A DNA stretch of 64,000 bases from Luteibacter anthropi. Its GTDB lineage: Bacteria > Pseudomonadota > Gammaproteobacteria > Xanthomonadales > Rhodanobacteraceae. The notes beneath the pieces were generated by a model. The model made no database searches. It was not told where the DNA came from and saw only the letters and a list, made by a program, of their open reading frames with translations. Made by a program: the position numbers and the translations under genes. Shown here one piece after another: positions 1 through 8,272 of this stretch (its first letter is position 1; each line of letters starts with the position of its first letter). The DNA lies in the NCBI RefSeq assembly GCF_011759365.1, contig NZ_JAARLZ010000002.1:558001-622000 (forward strand), in the 5' to 3' direction.

Positions 1-2
1 GG

Positions 3-22
3 GTCCCTGTTTTCACAGGGAC
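3..22. repeat. Short perfect inverted repeat
   Basis: GTCCCTGT and ACAGGGAC flank a TTTC loop, giving an 8-bp hairpin about 60 bp beyond the stop of the minus-strand DDAH-like gene. No T-run follows on either side, so it is not a convincing intrinsic terminator. It may be a small REP-like palindrome or a processing structure. Confidence 0.5.
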
Positions 23-80
23 GACGTGAGGGGATAGGCGGGGTGTCGCAAACTGGCAACTTGCCGTTTCAACGCCAGGG

Positions 81-938
81 TCAGCTGCTAGCGGACTCGT
101 CCAACCTCAATGTAAGACACTTCGCCGCACCGCCGGATTTCATGTACTCGTCGAGGGCTACCTCGATCAGCATGAATCCGGCGGCTTCCAGTCGAGAGCG
201 CAAACCCGGGCTCGCGCGATTCAGGATCACCACGCGCCCCAGGTTCACTGCATTGCACGCGAATTCCACCGCATCATGCTCCTGCACCGTGATACGCAAT
301 CCGGGCGGTACATGGCGCTCGATCAAGGCCAGCGACGCCGCATCGAAGGCGGCGGGGAAATACAGCGTGTACCCATCGGCCAGCGGACAGAAACAGGTAT
401 CCAGATGATAGAACCTCGGGTCCGCGAGTTTCAGCGGAAACACCTCGATATCCAGCCGTTTCGCCAATTCCGCGGCAGCGGCCAGGTCCGACCGGTGCCC
501 GTGGCCCATCCATAGCCGCCGGCCCGTGCCCCGGTCGAACAGCGCATCGCCGGCGCCTTCGAAAAATACATCCTCGGGCAGCTCGACGATATCGAAACCA
601 TGCTGCACAAAGAATGCCTTGTCATGGGCCTCCTCACCCTGCCGCTGCGCATACCGGAAGCGGCTCGGCACGAAGCAGTTACCGAACACCAGCCCCGCGT
701 TGGCGGCGAAAGTCATGTCCGGCAGGCCTTCGGTCGGAGGCTGCACGACCACGTCGGCATGCCGGGCGATGGTCTCGCGCAAGGCGTCCCACTGGCGTTG
801 CGATCGTTCGCTGGTGGTGTCGTGGACATGACCCGTCATCCATGGATTGATGACGTAACTGACCTCGAAATATGTCGGTGCGCACATCAGCACGCGCGGT
901 ACGGTGCGCTCGAAGATCGGGGGGGTCGGTTCTGCCAT
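81..938 (-). CDS. Dimethylarginine dimethylaminohydrolase / amidinotransferase-family protein
   Basis: The 285-aa protein belongs to the pentein (guanidine-modifying) superfamily, which hydrolyses or transfers amidino groups of arginine derivatives; the closest type is DDAH, which makes citrulline plus methylamines. Visible family features are the N-terminal substrate loop around NPWM (about residue 31), a TFAANAGLVFG stretch near residue 76, the histidine region YHLDTCFCPL near 176, and the nucleophilic cysteine in GGAAKCLTL close to the C-terminus (about residue 274). Length fits single-domain DDAH-like enzymes. No signal peptide is seen, so it should be cytoplasmic. ATG is the start; the ribosome site is weak. 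The exact substrate (dimethylarginine, arginine or another guanidine) cannot be told from sequence alone. Confidence 0.82.
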   Translation of the reverse strand: MAEPTPPIFERTVPRVLMCAPTYFEVSYVINPWMTGHVHDTTSERSQRQWDALRETIARHADVVVQPPTEGLPDMTFAANAGLVFGNCFVPSRFRYAQRQGEEAHDKAFFVQHGFDIVELPEDVFFEGAGDALFDRGTGRRLWMGHGHRSDLAAAAELAKRLDIEVFPLKLADPRFYHLDTCFCPLADGYTLYFPAAFDAASLALIERHVPPGLRITVQEHDAVEFACNAVNLGRVVILNRASPGLRSRLEAAGFMLIEVALDEYMKSGGAAKCLTLRLDESASS

Positions 939-1000
939 GGACGCCAGCTCGCCTTGATGGGGAACGAAGCCCCATCATGGCAGAAAGCCTGCGTGGGTCG

Positions 1001-1282
1001 TCAGTGCAGGCGTTCGACGATGGCCGAGACCGTGTCACTGGAAAAATGCAGTTCCTTCAGCGCCTCGCGCAGGGCATCGCGGGAGTTGACCTCGCTTTCC
1101 ACCTGCTCGCCCACGCTGCTGGGCGATACGTGCACGAAGGTCTTGCCATCCTGATAGGCGATGCCTTCGTCGTGGATGTTCTGCCGGGTCAGCACCTTGA
1201 AGGTGCCGTCGCCCGATTCACGGACCGTCACCGAACGGCCTTCGTGCTGTCCCTCGTACACTGTTTTCCAGCTTGCCGACAT
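1001..1282 (-). CDS. Small conserved-looking hypothetical protein (93 aa)
   Basis: I do not recognise this family. The protein is acidic and soluble with no signal peptide. Its first half looks like beta-strands (WKTVYEGQHEGRSVTVRES, then repeated short polar strands) and its last 30 residues look helical. The ATG at 1282 is preceded by an AGGTAG ribosome-binding site. It lies 62 bp upstream of the DDAH-like gene on the same strand, so the two may be co-transcribed. The reading frame is open, has a plausible start and ends on a TGA, but function is unknown. Confidence 0.6.
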   Translation of the reverse strand: MSASWKTVYEGQHEGRSVTVRESGDGTFKVLTRQNIHDEGIAYQDGKTFVHVSPSSVGEQVESEVNSRDALREALKELHFSSDTVSAIVERLH

Positions 1283-1368
1283 GTTTGCTACCTGCGCAGC
1301 CGCACGACATCGTGCGTCCCGGATTCTGGCTGACGCAGGTTAAGGTTCGCGTGAAGACCGGATATGGC

Positions 1369-2544
1369 TCACACCGCCTGCCCTGCGGCGTTGCCCGAGG
1401 CCCAGGCCCACTGGAAGTTGTAGCCCCCCAGATGGCCGGTGACATCGAGCACTTCGCCCACGAAATACAACCCGGGCTGGCGCCTGGACATCATCGTGGA
1501 CGACGATACCTCATCGGTATCCACGCCCCCCAGCGTGACCTCTGCCGTGCGATAGCCTTCGGTGCCGCTGGCCACCACGGGCCAGTCGGCCAGTTGTGCG
1601 CCGATCTCCCGCAGTTCGGCATCGCGGAACTGACGCATCGGCCGGTTCTGCAACCAGATTTCGCACAGGCGCTCGGCGAGCCGGCGCGGCAGGAGGCCTG
1701 AAAGCACGGTCTTCAGCTCGGCAGCGGGTCGCTCCGCGCGGCCGGCAAGCAGGGCATCACCGGCATCGATGCCGGGGAGCAGGTCCAGGCGCAGGTCGGC
1801 GCCCGGCTCCCAGTACGAGGACACCTGGAGGATCGAGGGCCCGCTGAGGCCGCGATGGGTGAAAAGCATGGCATCGCGGAATGACGCTTCGCCCACCCGG
1901 GCCTCCACCGGCAGGGCTACGCCGGACAGCCCGTCGAAGCGCTCCTGGTGCTTGCCACTGAGGGTCAACGGCACCAGTCCGGCCCGCACGGGCAGTACCG
2001 CATGGCCGAACTGCCTGGCGATCTCGTAGCCGAAGCCCGTGGCACCCAGGCTGGGGATGGAGAGCCCGCCCGTGGCGACCACCAGCGACTGGCAGCGCAC
2101 ATGGCCCAGTGCGGTATCGGCACCGAAGCCGGTATCCGTCGCACGCAGGCGTGACACGGCGCATCCCGTCTCCACACGGACGCCTGCCGAGGCACATTCA
2201 TCCAGCAGCATGCGCACGATCAGCTTGGACGATTCGTCGCAGAACAGCTGTCCGGGCGACTTTTCATGCCATTTGATCTTGTGACGGTCGACCATGGCGA
2301 TGAAGTCCCACGGCGTATAGCGGGCCAGGGCCGACTTGCAGAAATGCCGGTTTGCCGAGAGAAAATTGGCCGGGGTGGTGTTGGTGTTGGTGAAATTGCA
2401 GCGGCCACCGCCGGACATCAGGATCTTCTTCCCCGCCCGGTTCGCGTGGTCCACCACCAGCACGCGCCGGCCACGCCGGCCGGCCACGATGGCCGTCATC
2501 AGGCCCGCCGCACCGGCGCCGATGACGAGGACGTCGTATTCCAT
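1369..2544 (-). CDS. HI0933-type NAD(P)/FAD-dependent oxidoreductase
   Basis: The 391-aa flavoprotein starts at the ATG at 2544. A longer open frame runs upstream through yajQ on the other strand, but the Rossmann motif fixes the start: MEYDVLVIGAGAAGLMT is the N-terminal FAD-binding GxGxxG. The family signature GKKILMSGGGRCNFTN follows near residue 38, and the C-terminal FAD loop reads LYFVGEVLDVTGHLGGYNFQ. This is the BaiN/HI0933 family (YhiN-like) of cytoplasmic flavoproteins; members' reactions are mostly unassigned. Its start is 81 bp from that of divergent yajQ, so the two share a promoter region. Recognition of the family is strong; a specific substrate is not known. Confidence 0.88.
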   Translation of the reverse strand: MEYDVLVIGAGAAGLMTAIVAGRRGRRVLVVDHANRAGKKILMSGGGRCNFTNTNTTPANFLSANRHFCKSALARYTPWDFIAMVDRHKIKWHEKSPGQLFCDESSKLIVRMLLDECASAGVRVETGCAVSRLRATDTGFGADTALGHVRCQSLVVATGGLSIPSLGATGFGYEIARQFGHAVLPVRAGLVPLTLSGKHQERFDGLSGVALPVEARVGEASFRDAMLFTHRGLSGPSILQVSSYWEPGADLRLDLLPGIDAGDALLAGRAERPAAELKTVLSGLLPRRLAERLCEIWLQNRPMRQFRDAELREIGAQLADWPVVASGTEGYRTAEVTLGGVDTDEVSSSTMMSRRQPGLYFVGEVLDVTGHLGGYNFQWAWASGNAAGQAV

Positions 2545-2625
2545 GGGGAAATCCAGCAAAGCAAACGCATATGGTAGCGCCGTCGCGTAAACTTGTCGGC
2601 CGGCCCACTCCAAGGAATCGTCCCC

Positions 2626-3108
2626 ATGCCCTCCTTCGACATCGTCTCGGAAGTCGACAAGCACGAGCTGACCAACGCCGTCGACCAGGCCAATCGTGAG
2701 CTTTCCAACCGCTTCGACCTGCGCGGCACCGGCGCGAAGTTCGAGCTGGAAGAGAACGTCATCACCCAGAAGGCCGAAACCGAATTCCACCTGACCCAGA
2801 TGCTGCCCATCCTGCGCGCCCGCCTGTCGGCCCGGCAGATCGACCTGCGTGCGCTCGACGAGGGCAAGGTGGAGACCAACCTCGCCGAGGCCCGGCAGAA
2901 GATCACCGTCAAGCAGGGCATCGAGCAGGCGGTTGCCAAGAAGATCATCGCGAAGATCAAGGAAGCCAAGCTGAAGGTCGAGGCGCAGATCAACGGCGAG
3001 AAGGTGCGCGTCACGGGCAAGAAGCGCGACGACCTGCAGGACGCCATCGCCCTGCTGCGCAAGGCCGATGTGGAAGTGCCGCTGCAGTTCGAGAATTTCC
3101 GCGACTGA
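2626..3108 (+). CDS. yajQ: YajQ-family cyclic-di-GMP-binding protein
   Basis: The 160-aa protein matches YajQ closely in length and sequence: MPSFDIVSEVD at the start, NRFDLRGT near residue 30, and the C-terminal pattern VRVTGKKRDDLQDAI and PLQFENFRD. YajQ homologues of Xanthomonas bind c-di-GMP and act with transcription factors on virulence genes; E. coli YajQ was first described as a nucleotide-binding protein. The ATG at 2626 is chosen over an upstream in-frame start because it has CAAGGAA at a good distance and begins exactly where the family does. It is divergent from the flavoprotein and is followed by a REP cluster. The nearby GGDEF genes make a c-di-GMP role fitting. Confidence 0.92.
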   Translation: MPSFDIVSEVDKHELTNAVDQANRELSNRFDLRGTGAKFELEENVITQKAETEFHLTQMLPILRARLSARQIDLRALDEGKVETNLAEARQKITVKQGIEQAVAKKIIAKIKEAKLKVEAQINGEKVRVTGKKRDDLQDAIALLRKADVEVPLQFENFRD

Positions 3109-3140
3109 TCGTTCGCGCAAGCGCAACGGCACGCCGCCCT

Positions 3141-3353
3141 TGTAGGAGCGCGCCCTGCGCGCGACCGGTTGTCGCGAAAACCCGACTGGATCGCGACACC
3201 CTGTCGCGCGCAAGGCGCGCTCCTACAAGGGAGTTATCGCCAGAACCACTGGATCGCGACACCCTGTCGCGCGCAAGGCGCGCTCCTACAAGGGGGTTAT
3301 CGCTGGAACCACTGGAACGCGATGTGCTGTCGCGCGCGAGGCGCGCTCCTACA
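3141..3353. repeat. REP cluster with a 63-bp tandem unit
   Basis: Four copies of a GTAG-headed palindrome lie at 3141-3167 (plus orientation) and at 3203-3227, 3266-3290 and 3329-3353 (minus). The core reads GAGCGCGCCTTGCGCGC with small changes. The second and third copies sit in a 63-bp tandem duplication (3188-3250 and 3251-3313), and a decayed third unit follows. The last copy overlaps the 3' end of the next gene and supplies its TAG stop. This is the layout of REP/BIME elements mobilised by RAYT transposases in Pseudomonas and Xanthomonadales; no RAYT gene is in the window. Confidence 0.88.
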
Positions 3354-6300
3354 GGGATGCGAGGCGGCTTTGGTTGCGGCCTTCGTTCTTGGCTTCGTAC
3401 AGCGCCTCGTCGGCACGGCCCAGCAGCGAGTTCAGCGATTCCGGGGCGCGCCACATGGCGACGCCGGCACTCACCGTGATGCGGATGCGGTAGTCGCCAT
3501 GCACGATCAGCAGTGAGCCCAGTGCGTGGCGCACGCGCTCGGTGATGTCCAGCGCATGTTCGGCCAGGGCGCCCGGCAGGCACAGGATGAATTCCTCGCC
3601 GCCGAAGCGCCCCGCCAGGTCGTCGGCACGACACATCGACGAGATCACCCGCATCGTTTCGCGGATCACCGTATCGCCCGCCAGATGGCCAAAGGTGTCG
3701 TTCACCGACTTGAAGTCGTCGATGTCCAGCAACACGAGGCTGAAGGGGATGCCGTCGTTGGCGGCGCCCTGCCTCACCCGCTCGGCCTGCTCCAGGAAAC
3801 GGCGGCGATTGAGCGAACCGGTGAGTTCGTCGGTGCCGGCCAGATGCGCCAGCCGCTCGTTGGCCGCCTTGAGATCACGGGTGCGCGCATCGACCTGGGT
3901 CTGCAGGACCTGGGCACGACGACGCAGGTAAAGCGTGCGCAGGTAAACCAGCCCGAAGAAGGCGCCCACGCAGAGCAGCAGCCCCGCCAGCTGTGTCCAG
4001 ACGCTCTCATACCAACGTGGCGTGACGACCACCCGCACCGTCGATTCCAGCGTACGCGCATCCAGGCCGCGCGTGGTGGCCCGCAGCCGCAGCGTATAGG
4101 TGCCGCTGGCGAGGTTCGTATAGATCGCGCTGGGCGGAATGCCATGGGCGACCTCGTTCCATGCGCTGTCGGTCTCGTCCATGCGATAGGCGTAATGCGT
4201 CTCGGACGGCGCGCGGTAATCGAGCAGCGCGAAATCCACGCGCAGGTTACGCCCGTCGCCATCGAGGCGGATCCGGCCGCCATCGTCAGGCACCAGGGTC
4301 AGCGGTACCGGCTTGTCGTTGATCGACACATGGGTGATGGCCAGTCGTGCAGGCGCCGCCTCCGGCGCCACCCAGTAAGGCCGCACCACGGTAAGGCCGC
4401 CCAGGCCACCGAACATCAGTTCGCCGCCCGGCGCTTCCGCCGTGGCGCGATGGATATAGCTGGGAATACGCAGGCCGTCGCGAACGCCCAGGTCGTACAC
4501 CTTGTGACTGTTCGCATCGACCATGGCCACGCCATTGGCCATCGACGCCCAGATGCGATCGTCGTGATCGATCAGCAGTGCGTTGATCTTGGTGTTGGCC
4601 AGACCCTCGCGCGCACCGATCACCCCGAAACGGAAAGGCCCGCGCGGATTGAACTGATCGAGGTAGGCAATGCCGCCAAACGTGCCCAGCCAGAGGCGAT
4701 GGTGCGAATCGAACACCATCGACCCGGTGTAATCCTGCGGCAGGCTCGTCGGGGTCGCCGGGTCATGGCGCAGGTTCACGAAGCCCTGCTCGCCATCGTA
4801 GGCAATGCTGATACCGCTGATGGTGGCGTACCACCATGCGTCGGGCATGCGCACGATATGACGTACCTGGTCGCCCACGAGGCTCTTGGGATCGGCATCG
4901 TCATGGCGCATCTGCCGCAGCGCGCCGGTGACCGTGTCGTAGCGGAACAGGCCGTCGTAGGTGCCGATCAGGATGTCGTCGCCATCGCGCTGCATCGACA
5001 GGATCAACCGGCTGTCCAGCGCAGGCACCATGGAACTGTGCAGGGCGAAGGTATCCGGATCGATGCGGGAGATGCCCTGCGCACCGGCCCAGATCGAACC
5101 ATCGGGCGCCACCACGAAGGCCTGCACGTCGCGTTCGGCCTGTTCGCCACCCAGTTGCAGGTGGCGCATGCTGCCGTTGCCCAGGTCCAGCACGTCGATG
5201 CGGCCCATGCCCAGTCCCAGCCACACGCGTCCGCGCGGGTCAACGAACACGCCATGGACGTTGGCGTTGGAAAGCGTGTGGCTCTGCAACGGAGACGGCA
5301 GCACCGAGAACACCTTGCGGCCATTGGGATCGTAGCGGGCGGCGCCCAGCTCGGTGGCTACCCAGATGTTGCCGGTGGTGTCCTGGTAGATGTCGCGCGT
5401 GATGTCACCTGGCAGCGACGACGGCATCGCCGCGTCGTGGCTCAGCGTGCGCAGGCGGCCGGTATGGAAATCGTAGGTGACGACACCAGCGCCGTCGGTG
5501 GCGGCCCAGAGCACGCCCTCGGGTGTCTCGTGGAAGGCGCGCACGGTGCGCCGACGCGCCATGCCGCCCTTGCCGGACAGCCCCGGCACCATATGCCCCT
5601 GCCCCTGCTCGTCGATGTAGAACGCACCGGACTGCCCCGTGCCTACCCACATCCTGCCCAGGCTGTCCTGGCGCAACGCCCAGACCTGGTCGTGCAGCAG
5701 TTCGTCCACGGATGCATCGGTGGACACCACGCGCTCGAACCGGTGGCCCGGACGACGGATGAAAAGACCGTTGTTGGCACCCGCCCACAGGTTGCCCGCC
5801 TTGTCCTCGGCCACCACGAAGGTGCGCGCGAGCATGTCGTGGGCATCGCCCGGCTGGCCCGATTCACGGGTGATCGTGTCGTTGCCTGCATCGATGCGGT
5901 CGATACCGCCTTCCGTCGCAATCCAGAACACGTTCGGCTGGTGTGATCGGGCGATGGAGAAGATCTTGCCGTTGGACGTGCCGCCCGGGCCGATCGGATA
6001 CACATGGAAGCGATTGGTGCGCGGATCGAAACGAACCAGGCCGCCGGCATTGGTACCGATGAGCAGGCCGCCATCGTCCAGCGGCATCAGGGCGCGCACG
6101 TAGGAATCAGGCAGCACGGCGCCGGCGTAGGAATCGGGCTCCTGCCCGAACACCTGCATGCGATAGCCGTCGAAGCGGGCCAGCCCGCCGAAGGTGCCGA
6201 TCCAGATCAGTCCACGCTTGTCCTGCACGATGGCCGTGGTGGTGGAATGCGGCAGGCCATCGGTGACACCTACCGTGTCGAACCATGAGGTCTCGAATAC

Positions 6301-6444
6301 CGCCCACGGGTCCACGGCCGCCGCCGGTGCGTCCTGTGCAGGTGCAACGAACGCCGCCAGCAGGCAGAGGCAGGCGACGAACAGGGCGAGACGGGCGCGC
6401 GGGAAGAAGGGGCTACGAGGCCGCGTCGGGCGGTCAACCGGCAT
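3349..6444 (-). CDS. Two-component-regulator-propeller diguanylate cyclase (signal peptide, propeller, Y_Y_Y, TM, GGDEF)
   Basis: The 1031-aa protein is a membrane sensor making c-di-GMP. It has a signal peptide (about 1-36), many repeated propeller blades of the type GLIWIGTFGGLARFDGY up to about residue 690, a Y_Y_Y-like beta domain (YAYRMDETDSAWNEV, about 750), one membrane span (about 805-825), a short coiled coil and a C-terminal GGDEF domain. The active site is intact (GGEEF, 948-952), and an inhibitory I-site RADD lies five residues before it. The ATG at 6444 lies 11 bp inside the end of the upstream GGDEF-EAL gene, so translation is probably coupled. The TAG stop falls inside a REP palindrome. 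The ligand of the periplasmic propeller is unknown; such sensors often respond to sugars in other bacteria. Confidence 0.9.
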   Translation of the reverse strand: MPVDRPTRPRSPFFPRARLALFVACLCLLAAFVAPAQDAPAAAVDPWAVFETSWFDTVGVTDGLPHSTTTAIVQDKRGLIWIGTFGGLARFDGYRMQVFGQEPDSYAGAVLPDSYVRALMPLDDGGLLIGTNAGGLVRFDPRTNRFHVYPIGPGGTSNGKIFSIARSHQPNVFWIATEGGIDRIDAGNDTITRESGQPGDAHDMLARTFVVAEDKAGNLWAGANNGLFIRRPGHRFERVVSTDASVDELLHDQVWALRQDSLGRMWVGTGQSGAFYIDEQGQGHMVPGLSGKGGMARRRTVRAFHETPEGVLWAATDGAGVVTYDFHTGRLRTLSHDAAMPSSLPGDITRDIYQDTTGNIWVATELGAARYDPNGRKVFSVLPSPLQSHTLSNANVHGVFVDPRGRVWLGLGMGRIDVLDLGNGSMRHLQLGGEQAERDVQAFVVAPDGSIWAGAQGISRIDPDTFALHSSMVPALDSRLILSMQRDGDDILIGTYDGLFRYDTVTGALRQMRHDDADPKSLVGDQVRHIVRMPDAWWYATISGISIAYDGEQGFVNLRHDPATPTSLPQDYTGSMVFDSHHRLWLGTFGGIAYLDQFNPRGPFRFGVIGAREGLANTKINALLIDHDDRIWASMANGVAMVDANSHKVYDLGVRDGLRIPSYIHRATAEAPGGELMFGGLGGLTVVRPYWVAPEAAPARLAITHVSINDKPVPLTLVPDDGGRIRLDGDGRNLRVDFALLDYRAPSETHYAYRMDETDSAWNEVAHGIPPSAIYTNLASGTYTLRLRATTRGLDARTLESTVRVVVTPRWYESVWTQLAGLLLCVGAFFGLVYLRTLYLRRRAQVLQTQVDARTRDLKAANERLAHLAGTDELTGSLNRRRFLEQAERVRQGAANDGIPFSLVLLDIDDFKSVNDTFGHLAGDTVIRETMRVISSMCRADDLAGRFGGEEFILCLPGALAEHALDITERVRHALGSLLIVHGDYRIRITVSAGVAMWRAPESLNSLLGRADEALYEAKNEGRNQSRLASL

Positions 6445-7981
6445 AGGCGGTGGTCGGATCGAGATAGCGGCTGAACGCAGCGGCGGTCATGGGACGGGCA
6501 AAGAAGAAGCCCTGTCCGACGTCGCATCCCAGGTTGCGCAGCCAGTCGGCCTGGGCTTCGGTCTCCACGCCTTCGGCGATGGTCCGCATGTTGAGTTTCT
6601 TGGCCAGTCCGACGATGGCCTCGGTGATCTCCCGGTCGGCCAGGTTGGACTGGCTGCCACGCACGAAGGACTGGTCGATCTTGATGGTGCCCACCGGCAG
6701 CTCGCGCAGATGGCCGAGGTTCCAGTAGCCGGCACCGAAATCGTCGATGAGCAGGTCGAAGCCGTGCGAGCGCAGCTTGAACAGCTGGCGCAGGGTTTCC
6801 TCCGGCTGGCGCATGGCCGTGGACTCGGTCAGCTCGAAGCGGATACGCGTCGGGTCGACCCCATACGAGCGCACGGCACGGTGCAGGGTTTCGACGAAGG
6901 CCGGCCGGCTCAGCTCGTGCATCGACAGGTTGATGGCGATGTAGTCGATGCGCTGGCCGGCATCGTCCCACTCGCGCAGCTGGTTGAGCACCGAGCGCAA
7001 CACGTATTCGCCCAGGGCATGGATGAGGCCCGAGCGCTCCGCGATGGCCACGAAGATGGCCGGCGGCACGTCGCCACGGCTGGGGTGATGCCAGCGCGCA
7101 AGCGCCTCGACACCCGCGAGCGTGCCGTCCTGAAGATTGCGCTTGGGCTGGTATTCCACGCCCAGCTCGCCACGCTGCAATGCCTCGCGCAGTTCCACCG
7201 TGAGCGCCAGGCGCTCGCGTGCCTGCTCGAGCATGCCCTCTTCGTAGAAACGGAAATCGGCCTTGCCGGTTTCCTTCACGGCATACATGGCGGCATCCGC
7301 ATTGCGGATGAGGGTTTCGGCCACCTGCCCGTCCTGCGGTGCCACCGCCACGCCGATGCTCGGGCTCACGGCCACGAACTGGCCGGAAACGTTCACCGGC
7401 TGTGACACCAGGTCGAGCACCTTGCGGCAGACGCGAACGAGGTTTTCCATGCCGCCGTAGGACTGCACCACCACCACGAATTCATCGCCGCCGAAACGCG
7501 ACACCGTGTCGCGCTCGCGCACGCTGCTACGCAGTGAGCTGGCCACCGCGCGCAGGAAGGCATCGCCGGCCTCATGGCCCAGCGTGTCGTTGATGGACTT
7601 GAAGCCGTCCAGGTCGATGAACATCACCGCCAGGGAGCCCGCGTCGGGGCCCGCCAGCGCATGTTCGAGCTCCTGCATGAGGTAGGCACGGTTGGGCAAC
7701 CCGGTGAGGGTGTCGTGGTAGGCGTGGAAGGCCAGGGCGTGGCGCGCCTGTTCGCGGGGGTCTTTCAACCGGGCGGCCAGGCGGCGGCGCTGGCCGAACA
7801 ACCAGGCGATGACGACCGCGGCCACGGCAGCCACCACGATCAGGGCAATCAACCAGCCCAGACCGGCGCCCACCGTGCTGAAGCCACCGCAATGGGAGGC
7901 TTCAGGCACGATGGCAGGCCAGTGCACGCACTTGTTCAAGGCCAGGTCCAGACCGCTTTCGACGCTACGATTTGTCAGCAC
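6434..7981 (-). CDS. Membrane-anchored GGDEF-EAL protein (c-di-GMP synthesis/breakdown)
   Basis: From the GTG at 7981 the protein has 515 residues: a short N-terminal part with two cysteines, one hydrophobic span (about residues 37-60), a GGDEF domain with intact FGGDEF and an I-site RERD five residues before it, and an EAL domain. The EAL domain keeps EALARW, NLSMHEL, RFELTEST, LLIDDFGAGY, KIDQSFV, EGVET and QGFFFARP, so phosphodiesterase activity is plausible. The start is set by GGAG six bases upstream; a longer frame from a TTG at 8062 has no good ribosome site. It overlaps the propeller-GGDEF gene by 11 bp. Both catalytic domains look active, so which one prevails cannot be judged from sequence. 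The 291 bp upstream, to the S9 peptidase stop, hold its promoter but no motif I can name. Confidence 0.88.
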   Translation of the reverse strand: MLTNRSVESGLDLALNKCVHWPAIVPEASHCGGFSTVGAGLGWLIALIVVAAVAAVVIAWLFGQRRRLAARLKDPREQARHALAFHAYHDTLTGLPNRAYLMQELEHALAGPDAGSLAVMFIDLDGFKSINDTLGHEAGDAFLRAVASSLRSSVRERDTVSRFGGDEFVVVVQSYGGMENLVRVCRKVLDLVSQPVNVSGQFVAVSPSIGVAVAPQDGQVAETLIRNADAAMYAVKETGKADFRFYEEGMLEQARERLALTVELREALQRGELGVEYQPKRNLQDGTLAGVEALARWHHPSRGDVPPAIFVAIAERSGLIHALGEYVLRSVLNQLREWDDAGQRIDYIAINLSMHELSRPAFVETLHRAVRSYGVDPTRIRFELTESTAMRQPEETLRQLFKLRSHGFDLLIDDFGAGYWNLGHLRELPVGTIKIDQSFVRGSQSNLADREITEAIVGLAKKLNMRTIAEGVETEAQADWLRNLGCDVGQGFFFARPMTAAAFSRYLDPTTAYAG

Positions 7982-8272
7982 GCCACGCTCCGGCCTTGCC
8001 TGCGGGATGCGCCACAAGCCGGAACAAGCGCGTCCCTGCCGGCGGATCGACCCAAATTCCAAACGACCGCGCCGTGGGAACCGGCCATGGGCCAGGCGCG
8101 GAACGCGAGATATCCCATGGAGTATCGGCCACTACCGCCTCCGGCTTTAGCGCCTCGTGATGCGTCACACCGGCCCGCTTTCGGGAGAAGCGGAACCGAC
8201 CCAGGCACGAATGATGATCGGTCGGTGGAAAAACGCAATCCGTGACGTCCTGCCACCTGCCGGCAGATGGGC

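Noticed and set aside
3141-3353. Repeats with regular spacing that could suggest a CRISPR array
   Set aside because: The repeated unit is a REP palindrome in both orientations, with the 'spacers' themselves duplicated; there are no cas genes.
3526-5946. Long open frame (806 codons) on the plus strand opposite the propeller protein
   Set aside because: It mirrors the real gene in a GC-rich sequence, is rich in His/Arg/Gln/Ala, and shows no family motif. The same holds for similar long antisense frames at 8267-10771, 22890-24833, 24944-26836, 35051-37294, 38205-41231 and 41887-43845.
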